A stretch of DNA of 64,000 bases from Devosia sp. (GTDB lineage Bacteria; Pseudomonadota; Alphaproteobacteria; Rhizobiales; Devosiaceae), in assembly GCF_024707125.1 (NCBI RefSeq), contig NZ_JANQAH010000011.1:744001-808000 (forward strand), written 5' to 3'. The notes under the pieces were generated by a model that saw only the letters and a list, made by a program, of their open reading frames with translations, was not told where the DNA came from and did no database searches. Within the stretch, counting starts at the first letter, position 1. Each line of letters opens with the position of its first letter. Made by a program: the position numbers and the translations under genes. This document shows, piece by piece, positions 8,869 to 17,151 of this stretch.

Positions 8869-9777
8869 TCAGCTGTCCCGACGAGCCCGCCGCCCGCTGG
8901 TTCGACGCTGCACGATGCGGGCGCGCAGCAATTGCAGCCGCTCCAGACTATCGAGCGAAGCCTGTTGTTCCATGGCGGCGACACCCATGATGATCGCCTC
9001 AAGACAGACCAGCGTCGCACCATGCAGCGGGGCCCCATCCGGACCACTGCGCCGGATTTCGAGCACCGCACTGGCTGCCTTGAGGATTGGCTTTTCCGCA
9101 CTCTCGGTCACAACGACCATGGGCAGGCCCCGGTTACGCGCCTCCTCCATCAGCACTTCCACTTCGGGATAGGCGCGGCCGAAAAACAGCATGAGCACAG
9201 CATCGCCCTCGCGCAGGGTCAGCATCTGTTCGGCAAGGTCGAAGCCGGTGGCATCGAGCAGCAGAACCGGCTTGCCATGGCGGGCCAACATGCGCACGGC
9301 ATAGGCCGCAATCAGACCCGATGTGCCGGTGCCAAACACCACGACGCGCTGGGCCTTGTGGAGGAGATCAACCGCAACAGGAATGGCCCGGCGTGCATCG
9401 CCTTCCGCCAGGTTCGCGATCAATTGTGCCTCGTGATCCAGAACAAGATCGATGGCGCCATCGACATCCTGATCGACCGATGCCAGAGCGCGCTGCAGGT
9501 TCCGAACATGCGTCGGTGCCGCACCCAGCGTTCCGGCAATCGCCTTCTTGAGTTCAGTCAGGCCCGAAAAGCCGAGCGCCCTTGCCGCGCGCACCACCGT
9601 CGCGTCCGAAACGCCGATCAGCCCGCCGATCTTCAGCGCGCTCAGCTCCAGCACATCCCCACGATTTTCATCGAAGAGGGCCGCCGCCTTGCGCAGCTTC
9701 GGCGACAGCTTCGTCGCCCTGCTGCGCAGGCGCGCGGAGAGCCTGTCCAAGGGAGGCGAAGCAGCGTTCTCGGCCAT
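8869..9777 (-). CDS. MurR/RpiR family transcriptional regulator
   Basis: I chose the internal ATG at 9777 (MAENAASPPLDRLSARLRSR, 302 residues) because a dyad that looks like an operator lies directly upstream (9795-9821) and would otherwise be inside the gene. The N-terminal HTH_6 domain has SDATVVRAARALGFSG; a SIS sugar-isomerase domain follows with VVVFGTGTSGLIAAYAVRML. RpiR proteins usually sense phosphosugars. Here the gene precedes an orphan siderophore-type binding protein rather than a sugar gene. An Arg-rich tail (RRTSGRRARRDS) ends the protein. Confidence 0.88.
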   Translation of the reverse strand: MAENAASPPLDRLSARLRSRATKLSPKLRKAAALFDENRGDVLELSALKIGGLIGVSDATVVRAARALGFSGLTELKKAIAGTLGAAPTHVRNLQRALASVDQDVDGAIDLVLDHEAQLIANLAEGDARRAIPVAVDLLHKAQRVVVFGTGTSGLIAAYAVRMLARHGKPVLLLDATGFDLAEQMLTLREGDAVLMLFFGRAYPEVEVLMEEARNRGLPMVVVTESAEKPILKAASAVLEIRRSGPDGAPLHGATLVCLEAIIMGVAAMEQQASLDSLERLQLLRARIVQRRTSGRRARRDS

Positions 9778-9794
9778 GATGCAGATCGGTCCAA

Positions 9795-9821
9795 AATGTA
9801 GCAAAAACACGCTACTACATT
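9795..9821. promoter_or_regulatory. Inverted repeat upstream of the RpiR regulator, candidate operator
   Basis: AATGTAG (9795-9801) and CTACATT (9815-9821) form a dyad with 13 bp between arms, starting 18 bp upstream of the chosen ATG. The right arm is part of CTACTACATT, repeated in inverse orientation at 8846-8855. The position fits autoregulation by the RpiR protein. Confidence 0.5.
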
Positions 9822-9852
9822 TTTCGCACGCGAACCGCTGCAGATTTGCGCG

Positions 9853-10657
9853 CTAGACGGCCGAAACCTTTGCCACCTGCACGACCTCGGCCAGCGGCAC
9901 CGTACGCAGCGTCGGGGCGGTCTCCGCATCGAGCCCAATAGCGAGGCGCACATAGCTCTCTGTCGGACAGATCTGCGCGTGGGGATCAAAGCCCACCCAT
10001 CCAAGGCCTTCATCGAGAGCCTCCGCCCAGGCGTGGAGCCCATCTTCTCCATCCACAAGCCGATAGCCGACAACGTAGCGCGCCGGAATATCAAGCGCCC
10101 GCGCCGCACCAATGAAGAGGTGCGCATAGTCCGCCGCGGGCGGCCGTGGCTCGCCTGCTTCGGCAACCTCCTGCACCTGCGCCTGCCCGCCATTCGCCTG
10201 CATCTGCTGCGGCGCCTTCGGCTCTTCGGGCAGCCCCAGCTCTTCTCCGACGCGCGCCATCAGAGCATGACAAATGCTCAGGCGGTTTTCCTTGGCGTTG
10301 CGAAACGGCTCATAAAGCGCCTCCGGCGCCTTGGCCGCTTCCGTGAGCCGCCGATAGAGCGCCGGCACCGGCTCGCCACTGGGACGCCCCAGCACACCAT
10401 GACTATCGCGCGTCGTCACCTCGCCGCGCACATGGATGTTGATCTCGCCTTCAGGCCGCAACTGATTGACGAGATGCGCCGCATTGCCAAAACCATCGGT
10501 GAAGCGCCCCGCATTGCCGATTCCCGGCCCCTCGACACTCCAGCTTTCCACCGTCTGCGTCGGCCCGCTCGGCGGGGTCAGCAGCAGGTGGAAAACAGCC
10601 TCGCCCCGTGCCTTCCGGCAGGGTCAGGCTCAGTCGATGGTCAATGGCAATCCGCAT
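9853..10657 (-). pseudogene. Transglutaminase-like cysteine protease family protein, frameshifted
   Basis: The coding sequence starts at 10657 (MRIAIDHRLSLTLPEGTG) but breaks at a run of four G (plus-strand C at 10604-10607). Removing one base joins it to the downstream frame, which reads EAVFHLLLTPPSGPTQTVESWSVEG and runs to 9853, giving about 267 residues, normal for the family. The core has DYAHLFIGAARALDIPARYVVGY (where the family has a Cys before its helix, this reads AD-Y-AHL), HAWAEALDEGLGWVGFDPH with the catalytic His and Asp. It is the third gene after the ATP-grasp and alpha-E genes. The break could be a sequencing error or a real null. Note that the usual nucleophile Cys position does not show a Cys. 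Confidence 0.8.
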
Positions 10658-10666
10658 GGAGTGAGC

Positions 10667-11617
10667 TCAGTAGAAATTGTAGCTGGCCGACAACGTGTCG
10701 GTCACCCGGTTGTTGCCGTCAATGAAGTCGTTGAGAAATTCGTGGAGGCCATGGGTAAAAATCTGATCCATGTTCGTCCCCTCGACGAGCTTGAGGAGAT
10801 CATCCATCGCGTCGTGACACGCCTCGCGCCGCCCATAAAGCTTGGCGAGCAGGTTGAGATTGTCGCGCACGAAATGCGCGCAATAGATCAGCGAGCGCGG
10901 CATTTCCGTCCGAAGGATCAGGAAATCGGCAATGTTATGGGCCTTGTAGCGGTCGTGATAGACGTGCCCGTAAGACCGATGCGCCGAAGCCGCCCTCAAA
11001 ATTAGCGTCCACTGCTGGATGTCGATTTCCCCACCAACGAGGCTCGATCGCGGCAGCAGCACGTAATATTTCATGTCGAGAATACGCGCCGTATTGTCGG
11101 CCCGCTCGACAAAATTGCCCGCCTGCAAAAACGCAAAGCCGTCGTCGCGCAAAATGGTGCCGAGCAGCGCCCCGCGGAATTCATGACTGCGCTGCCGCAC
11201 CCATTGCAGGAGCCCGAGCAGTTTCGCCCCGCGCACATCGCGTGGCTTGATCTGCGAAAATTCGAGCCAGGCCCCGTTCATGCTCTCCCACATGTCCGTG
11301 GTGATCGCGGTGCGGACCGAACGCGCATTGGTACGCGCCGCCTGCAGGCACGAATAGACCGATGACGGATTGGCCGGATCAAACATCATGAAATAGGCGA
11401 CGGTGTCGACATCGGCGACCTCGTGCCTTTCGGCGAAGGCCTCATCCATTTCCGCTGCCTGCAGCATGGAAATCAGATGCTCGCTCGCCCCGCCCTCGCG
11501 GCGGCTGGTGAGCGACATGCGGTAGCCAACCTCCAAGAGGCGCGCCATGTTCTCGGCGCGCTCCACATAGCGTGAAAGCCAGAAAAGGTTTTGTGCGGTA
11601 CGTCCCAGCATTCTCAT
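10667..11617 (-). CDS. Alpha-E domain-containing protein (DUF403)
   Basis: 316 residues, nearly all alpha-helical, opening MRMLGRTAQNLFWLSRYVERAENMARLLE, the hallmark N-terminus of the family. A GGAAG stands 7 bases before the ATG at 11617; an ATG two codons on is an alternative. The gene begins 2 bp after the stop of the ATP-grasp gene and is followed 9 bp later by the transglutaminase-like gene. This trio recurs across bacteria and is thought to form a peptide-ligating / processing system; a precise reaction is not established. Confidence 0.92.
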   Translation of the reverse strand: MRMLGRTAQNLFWLSRYVERAENMARLLEVGYRMSLTSRREGGASEHLISMLQAAEMDEAFAERHEVADVDTVAYFMMFDPANPSSVYSCLQAARTNARSVRTAITTDMWESMNGAWLEFSQIKPRDVRGAKLLGLLQWVRQRSHEFRGALLGTILRDDGFAFLQAGNFVERADNTARILDMKYYVLLPRSSLVGGEIDIQQWTLILRAASAHRSYGHVYHDRYKAHNIADFLILRTEMPRSLIYCAHFVRDNLNLLAKLYGRREACHDAMDDLLKLVEGTNMDQIFTHGLHEFLNDFIDGNNRVTDTLSASYNFY

Positions 11618-11619
11618 GA

Positions 11620-13041
11620 CTAGTCTTCCAGCACCCAGGTATCCTTGGTCCCGCCGCCCTGCGACGAGTTCACCACCAAAGACCCCTTCTTCAACGCCAC
11701 GCGCGTCAGCCCGCCGGGCGTGATCCGCACCTCATCCCCCACCAGCACATAGGGCCGCAAATCCACGTGGCGCGGCGCGACATCATTGTTGATATGCGTG
11801 GGGCAGGTCGAGAGCGCCAGCGTCGGCTGCACGATGTAATTGTCCGGCCGCGCGATGATCTTCTTCTTGAATTCCTCGTGCTGCGCCTTGGTCGAGGTCG
11901 GCCCGACCATCATGCCATAGCCGCCCGAACCGTGGACTTCCTTGACCACGAGTTCCGCGATGTTTTCGAGCACCCAGGCGCGCTGGTCTACATCAGTACA
12001 GTTATAAGTCGGCACGTTATTCAGCAGCGCCTTCTCGCCGAGATAGAATTCGATGATCTCGGGCACATAGGTGTAGACCGCCTTGTCGTCGGCAATCCCG
12101 GTACCCGGCGCGTTGACGAGGGTGACGTTCCCCGCCCGATAGGCATCGAAAATGCCCGGCACGCCCAGCATGGAATCGGGCTTGAAAGTCAGTGGATCGA
12201 GATAATCATCATCGATGCGGCGATAGATGACATCGACCCGCTCCGGCCCCGTCGTCGTCCGCATATAGACCTTGCCGCCATCGACGAAGAGATCCTGCCC
12301 CTCGCAAAGCTGCGCACCCATCTGGTCGGCCAGGAACGAGTGCTCAAAGTAGGCGGAGTTATAAATACCCGGCGTCAGCACTGCGATCACCGGATTGCGC
12401 CCCGCCCCTGCCGGCGCCACGCTTTCGAGCGTCCGCCGCAGGTTTTCGGGATAAGTTTCTACGGGCGCGACCTTGCTCCGCTGGAACAGGTCCGGCGCCA
12501 GCATCATCATCGCCTCGCGGTCCTCCAGCATATAGGAGACGCCCGAAGGGGTACGGAGGTTGTCCTCCAGCACATAGAATTCGTCCGGCCCCACCCGCAC
12601 GATATCGACGCCGATGATATGCGCATAAACACCCCGCGCCGGCTCCAGCCCCATCATCTGCGGACAGAAGGCCGCATTGTTGAGGATGAGCTTTTCCGGA
12701 ATCCGCCCGGCCTTCAAAATCTCCTGGCGGTGATAGATGTCATAGAGGAAAGCATTGAGCGCCTTGACCCGCTGCTCGATACCCCGCGACAGCTTGCGCC
12801 ATTCGTTGGCGGCAATGATGCGCGGAATGACATCGAAGGGAATGACCTTCTCGGTGCCCTCTTCCGAACCATAGACGGCAAAGGTGATGCCGAGTTTTCG
12901 GAAGATCGCCTCCGCGTCGGCCTGCATCAGCGCCAGCCCCTTTTCGGGCTGTTCACCCAGCCATTCGCTGAGGGCGCGGTAAGGTTCGCGGACAGATCCA
13001 TCCGCATTGTACATTTCGTCAAACGGCGTGTTTTCGCCCAT
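11620..13041 (-). CDS. Circularly permuted type 2 ATP-grasp protein (DUF404/DUF407)
   Basis: 473 residues beginning MGENTPFDEMYNADGSVREPY. Family landmarks include PFDVIPRIIAANEWRKLSRG, a region with LEDNLRTPSGVSYM, the ATP-binding GSGGYGMMVG, and the C-terminal RHVDLRPYVL and SQGGGTKDTWVLED. ATP-grasp enzymes form acyl-phosphates and ligate amines, often making peptide bonds. As the first gene of the three-gene minus-strand operon it probably builds a peptide-like product with the alpha-E and transglutaminase-type partners. Confidence 0.93.
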   Translation of the reverse strand: MGENTPFDEMYNADGSVREPYRALSEWLGEQPEKGLALMQADAEAIFRKLGITFAVYGSEEGTEKVIPFDVIPRIIAANEWRKLSRGIEQRVKALNAFLYDIYHRQEILKAGRIPEKLILNNAAFCPQMMGLEPARGVYAHIIGVDIVRVGPDEFYVLEDNLRTPSGVSYMLEDREAMMMLAPDLFQRSKVAPVETYPENLRRTLESVAPAGAGRNPVIAVLTPGIYNSAYFEHSFLADQMGAQLCEGQDLFVDGGKVYMRTTTGPERVDVIYRRIDDDYLDPLTFKPDSMLGVPGIFDAYRAGNVTLVNAPGTGIADDKAVYTYVPEIIEFYLGEKALLNNVPTYNCTDVDQRAWVLENIAELVVKEVHGSGGYGMMVGPTSTKAQHEEFKKKIIARPDNYIVQPTLALSTCPTHINNDVAPRHVDLRPYVLVGDEVRITPGGLTRVALKKGSLVVNSSQGGGTKDTWVLED

Positions 13042-13266
13042 TACTCTTCGCAGGTTTGATACGGCTTTCCCATCGCCAAACCATTGCTACACAATTGGTC
13101 GCTGCCGTCCAGACGATCAAAGCCATGAGGTGCCGCTTTTTAGTGCAGGTCAGCCTTGCGCTGGGCCCGCACAAAATGCTCTCATTCGCGCGGGACGATT
13201 TGTGCTCATCCCGCCTTGCCTCTCCCGCCTCAGCGGCTAGTCTCAAGCCCGAGAGAGGAAATTCCC

Positions 13267-14196
13267 ATGACCATCGAGATTCTGCAGACCGGCCCGCTTC
13301 TGGCCTCCTGCGAAAAAGCCCTTGCCGAGCGCTACACCGTCCACAAGCTGCACGAGATCGCCGACAAGGATGCCTGGCTTGCCGTTAACGGCGCCCGCAT
13401 CCGCGCCCACGCCGGCTCCGGCGTGCAGAAGCCGCTGATGGAGAAGCTGCCCAATCTCGAAATCATCGCCAGCTTCGGTGTCGGCTACGATAATATCGAC
13501 ACGGCAACGGCCAAGGCGCGCAACATCCGCGTCACCAATACGCCCGACGTGCTCAACGATGCCGTCGCCGAAATCACCATCGGCCTGATGATTTCCCTCG
13601 CCCGCCGCATTCCGCAGGGCGACCAGTTCGTGCGCCAAGGCAAATGGCCAGGCAATAATTTCGGCCTCTTCTCCGAACTGACCGGCAAGACCGTCGGCAT
13701 TCTGGGCCTCGGCCGCATCGGCAAGGAAATCGCCACCCGCGCCCAGGCCATGAAGATGCGCGTCGTCTATTACGGCCGCCATCAGCAGCCCTCTGTGCCC
13801 TATATCTACTACAACAATCTCGAAGACATGGCCCGCGACAGCGATTGGCTCGTCATCATCGCCCCCGGCGGCAAGGGCACCGAGCGGATCGTCTCGCGAA
13901 AAGTCCTCGAAGCCCTCGGCCCCAAGGGCATGCTGGTCAACGTCGCCCGCGGCACCCTGGTCGACGAGCCCGCCATGGTCGAACTCCTGCAAAACGGCGG
14001 CCTCGGCGGCGCGGCTTTGGACGTGTTCGAGAAAGAACCACAGGTTCCCGAAGCCCTGCTCGGCCTCGACAATGTCGTTCTCTCCCCCCACCAGGGCAGT
14101 GCCACCAACCAGACCCGTGACGCCATGGGCGCGCTGCTGGTGGCCAATCTCGAACGGCATTTTGCCGGCGAACCGCTGATCTCGGCAGTGGTTTAA
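13267..14196 (+). CDS. D-2-hydroxyacid dehydrogenase (glyoxylate/hydroxypyruvate reductase type)
   Basis: The frame is open further upstream, but the ATG at 13267 (MTIEILQTGPLLASCEKALAERY) is preceded by GAGAGGAAA at good spacing and gives the usual 309 residues. The Rossmann nucleotide-binding motif is GLGRIGKEIATR. The catalytic Arg is in VNVARGTLVDEPAM, the Glu in FEKEPQVPEA and the His in LSPHQGSAT. The family reduces 2-oxoacids such as glyoxylate and hydroxypyruvate with NAD(P)H in the cytosol. It stands alone on the plus strand. Confidence 0.92.
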   Translation: MTIEILQTGPLLASCEKALAERYTVHKLHEIADKDAWLAVNGARIRAHAGSGVQKPLMEKLPNLEIIASFGVGYDNIDTATAKARNIRVTNTPDVLNDAVAEITIGLMISLARRIPQGDQFVRQGKWPGNNFGLFSELTGKTVGILGLGRIGKEIATRAQAMKMRVVYYGRHQQPSVPYIYYNNLEDMARDSDWLVIIAPGGKGTERIVSRKVLEALGPKGMLVNVARGTLVDEPAMVELLQNGGLGGAALDVFEKEPQVPEALLGLDNVVLSPHQGSATNQTRDAMGALLVANLERHFAGEPLISAVV

Positions 14197-14220
14197 GAAC
14201 TCCCGCGTCGGCCTACGCAC

Positions 14221-14340
14221 CGGCCCGGCACCTCCCCCTTGACGGGGGAGGATGGGAGGGGGTGCGGGAGCCACGATTTCTGAGTGTGTGAGCACCCCTC
14301 CCCTTCCCTCCCCGTCAAGGGCAGGGTGTCGCACCCAGCC
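14221..14340. repeat. Palindromic intergenic repeat, CTCCCCC/GGGGGAG family
   Basis: Stem-loop CTCCCCCTTGACGGGGGAG followed by GAGGGGGTG and, about 45 bp later, its partner CACCCCTCCC and CCCTCCCCGTCAAGGG. It fills the gap between two convergent genes and may also act as a terminator. Relatives lie at 16990-17130, 39012-39070, 43345-43452, 45318-45362 and 46690-46800. Confidence 0.7.
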
Positions 14341-14348
14341 TGCCACCC

Positions 14349-14687
14349 CTACTCCAAATCCTCCTGCACCATCTCTCCCGCGGCATGGATGCAAACAATC
14401 TCCAGGCGATCGGGCCCCATATTGGTAAACTTGTGCGGCACATTGGCCGGCGCGATGGCGATATCGCCCGCGCCGAGCTCAAACGTCTCCTCCCCAGCTA
14501 CGACCAGCGCCCGTCCGCGCTTGACGATCCAGGTCTCGGGATAGGGATGAATATGCAGCCCCGGCCCCTGCCCCGGCTCGTTGTCGACCGAAAAGAACGA
14601 AATCGGCGTACCATAGCTGCCGCCTTCAAAGCGGATAGTCCGGCTAGGCGAAACCGGCCGATCGGCAGCGCGCAAAACATAGGTCAT
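14349..14687 (-). CDS. Cupin domain-containing protein
   Basis: 112 residues forming a single small beta-barrel. Cupin motif 1 is GPGLHIHPYPETWIVKRGRA (metal-binding His-X-His and Glu) and motif 2 is IAIAPANVPHKFTNMG with the last His. AGGAG stands 7 bases before the ATG. Small cupins of this kind bind a metal and act as isomerases, dioxygenases or sensors; nothing here fixes the substrate. It lies convergent with the 2-hydroxyacid dehydrogenase and upstream of, though not overlapping with, the GNAT gene on the same strand. Confidence 0.88.
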   Translation of the reverse strand: MTYVLRAADRPVSPSRTIRFEGGSYGTPISFFSVDNEPGQGPGLHIHPYPETWIVKRGRALVVAGEETFELGAGDIAIAPANVPHKFTNMGPDRLEIVCIHAAGEMVQEDLE

Positions 14688-14773
14688 GACAATCTCCTCG
14701 TGTTGCTACGGCGACGAACGGCGACCGGGAAGTTCGACAGGAGAAAGCGCCCCCGCACCTCTTTCCTCACTTC

Positions 14774-15235
14774 TCAGAGCGCCGTCACATAAATGCCGTG
14801 CCACACCCCGCCCATCTCAACATTCTCCGCCAGCCGCCAGCCATCTCTTTCAAAGAGTTCCCGCGCCTCCGCCGTCAGCGCATGCAGCCGCGCAAACCCC
14901 AGCCGTCGCGCCTCGACTTTTGCCCGCTCCAGCAATGCCAATCCAACACCCTGTCGCCGCAATTTTGGCTCCACCAGCAGCCCGCCCAGCCAGGGCGACC
15001 GCTCCGTCAACCCACCCGAACTGACCGTCAGGGCACACGTCCCCGCCAGCGTCCCATCGACAAAAGCCACGATCCCCAGCGGCAGCCGGTTCCGCTCCAG
15101 CCGCTCGGTCAGATCCGCCCGCGCCGAAGCACCGCGCGGATTGTACCAATCGGCCCATTCGCTCTCGAAGAGATCAACGAGACTGCTCAGCACTTCGTCA
15201 TGATCGATGAGCAGACCAGTGGTAACTACGCTCAT
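14774..15235 (-). CDS. GNAT family N-acetyltransferase
   Basis: 153 residues from the ATG at 15235 (MSVVTTGLLIDHDEVLSSLV); GGAGG stands 5 bases upstream, favouring this start over an ATG five codons earlier. The acetyl-CoA binding motif A is LLVEPKLRRQGVGLALLERAK. The C-terminus has LFERDGWRLAEN typical of GNAT enzymes. Substrate unknown. It is 86 bp upstream of the cupin gene on the same strand and divergent from the alpha-glucosidase gene. Confidence 0.88.
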   Translation of the reverse strand: MSVVTTGLLIDHDEVLSSLVDLFESEWADWYNPRGASARADLTERLERNRLPLGIVAFVDGTLAGTCALTVSSGGLTERSPWLGGLLVEPKLRRQGVGLALLERAKVEARRLGFARLHALTAEARELFERDGWRLAENVEMGGVWHGIYVTAL

Positions 15236-15352
15236 AATCCCTCCAGGCATGTCCGCCTTGCACCAAACTGCATGAGACCCCGATTAACAGTTCCACCAGA
15301 ACCCGATAGCCTCTGATTGATTTGGCCCCCAGGCCTCGCAAGGAGCAAGACG

Positions 15353-16987
15353 ATGACCGAATGGTGGCGCGGCGGAGTGATCTATCAGGTCTATCCGCGT
15401 TCGTTTCAGGACAGCAATGGCGATGGCGTCGGCGACCTGCCCGGCATCCTCGACCGGCTCGACCATATTGCCAGCCTCGGCGTCGATTGCATCTGGCTTT
15501 CTCCCATCACCCAGTCGCCCCAGGCCGATATGGGCTATGACGTTTCCGACTATATGCAGGTCGATCCGCTCTTCGGCTCGCTGCAGGATTTTGACCAGCT
15601 GATGGAACGGGCCCATGCTCTGGGCCTAAAAGTCATCATGGACCAGGTCGTCAGCCATACCTCCGACCAGCATCCCTGGTTCCGCGAATCCTGCTTCTCC
15701 CGCGACAATTCCAAGGCCGATTGGTACGTCTGGGCCGATGCCAAGCCCGATGGGTCCCCACCGAACAACTGGCTGTCCGTCTTCGGCGGCTCGGCCTGGG
15801 AATGGCACACCGCCCGCAAGCAATATTACCTCCACAATTTCCTCACCTCGCAGCCGGACCTCAATTTTCATAATCCGGCCGTGCAGGAAGCCGTGCTCGA
15901 GGTCATGCGCTTCTGGCTCGATCGTGGGCTCGATGGCTTCCGACTCGATACGGTCAATTACTATTTCCATGACGCACAACTGCGCTCGAACCCGCCGCTA
16001 AAATCCCTCAAGGGCAAGCCGGCGGTGAACCCCTATGACATGCAGAGCCACAGGTTCTCCAAGAGCCAGCCGGAGAACGTGGCCTGGCTCAAGCGCGTGC
16101 GCAAGATGATGGACGCCTATCCCGGCGCCACCACCGTTGGTGAAGTGGGCGACGACGAGCGCGGCCTCGAACTCATGAAGCAGTACACGTCCGGCAAGGA
16201 CCTGCTGCACATGTGCTATTCCTTCGATTTCCTCGGTCCCAAATTCAGCGCCGAGCATTTCCGCTCAAAGGTCGCCCGCTTCTTCTCGGAAGATGAAACC
16301 GGCTGGCCCTGCTGGAGCTTTTCCAACCACGACGTCATCCGCCCCATGACCCGCTGGGCCAGCTTCAGCGCCTCGCCGGCCGATCTCTCGCGTCAGGCGG
16401 CAGCTTTGGTCATGACGATAAAGGGTTCGGTCGGCCTCTATCAGGGTGAGGAGCTGGGCCTGCCCGAAGCCGATATCCTCTTTGAAGAACTGACCGACCC
16501 GCGCGGCATGCGCTTCTGGCCCGAAGACAAGGGCCGCGACGGCTGCCGCACCCCCATGCCCTGGCAGGCCAATCTACCCTATGCCGGTTTCTCGACCACG
16601 ACGCCCTGGCTGCCGGTAAAGCCCGCGCATCTCGCTCTCAGCGTCGATGCGCAAAATGCCGATCCGGAATCGTCGCTGAATTTCTTCCGCAAATTCATCG
16701 CCTGGCGCAAATCGCATCCGGCGCTGCTGACCGGCTCGATCGACTTCTTCAAGACCGACGAACCCGTCCTCGCCTTCCGCCGCTCGGCCGGCAACAAGGA
16801 CCTTATCTGCGTCTTCAATCTTTCGGCCGAAGAACTGGTGGTCACGCTGAGCAAGACCGAAACCACACTCGAACCGGTCAGCCACAATGCCAATCTCGAA
16901 GGCAAGGCCCTGACGCTGGGTCCAAACGGCTTTGCCATTGTCGAAGCCCCCGCGGGCGAGGGCAAGGTGCGCTACAAGGCGGGCTAA
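15353..16987 (+). CDS. Alpha-glucosidase, glycoside hydrolase family 13
   Basis: 544 residues from the ATG at 15353, preceded by AAGGAGC. Start MTEWWRGGVIYQVYPRSFQD is the classic GH13 beginning. The four conserved regions are visible: DQVVSHTS, the nucleophile region DGFRLDTVNY (Asp), the acid/base VGEVGDDE (Glu) and FSNHDVIR (Asp stabiliser). It hydrolyses alpha-glucosidic bonds in maltose, sucrose-like or trehalose-like sugars in the cytosol. In Rhizobiales such genes (aglA) usually sit with an ABC sugar transporter; none is adjacent here. Confidence 0.92.
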   Translation: MTEWWRGGVIYQVYPRSFQDSNGDGVGDLPGILDRLDHIASLGVDCIWLSPITQSPQADMGYDVSDYMQVDPLFGSLQDFDQLMERAHALGLKVIMDQVVSHTSDQHPWFRESCFSRDNSKADWYVWADAKPDGSPPNNWLSVFGGSAWEWHTARKQYYLHNFLTSQPDLNFHNPAVQEAVLEVMRFWLDRGLDGFRLDTVNYYFHDAQLRSNPPLKSLKGKPAVNPYDMQSHRFSKSQPENVAWLKRVRKMMDAYPGATTVGEVGDDERGLELMKQYTSGKDLLHMCYSFDFLGPKFSAEHFRSKVARFFSEDETGWPCWSFSNHDVIRPMTRWASFSASPADLSRQAAALVMTIKGSVGLYQGEELGLPEADILFEELTDPRGMRFWPEDKGRDGCRTPMPWQANLPYAGFSTTTPWLPVKPAHLALSVDAQNADPESSLNFFRKFIAWRKSHPALLTGSIDFFKTDEPVLAFRRSAGNKDLICVFNLSAEELVVTLSKTETTLEPVSHNANLEGKALTLGPNGFAIVEAPAGEGKVRYKAG

Positions 16988-17135
16988 CCCCCACCCTCAT
17001 TCCCTCCCCACAAGGGGGAGGGAGGCGCTTGCCTCGATCTCCCAGCTCCATCGTCTCCCTCCCCCTTGTGGGCTTCGAGCCATGCCGGAGGCAAGATCGC
17101 TCCAGTGGAGCGATCTTAGGGAGAAGGATCAAGGG
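16988..17135. repeat. Palindromic intergenic repeat between convergent genes
   Basis: CCCTCCCCACAAGGGGGAGG stem-loop, then CTCCCTCCCCCTTGTGGG and a second hairpin GATCGCTCCAGTGGAGCGATC. It separates the alpha-glucosidase and P-type ATPase genes, which run towards each other, and belongs to the same family as the element at 14221-14340. Confidence 0.65.
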
Positions 17136-17151
17136 TGCGGGTATGCGGGCG

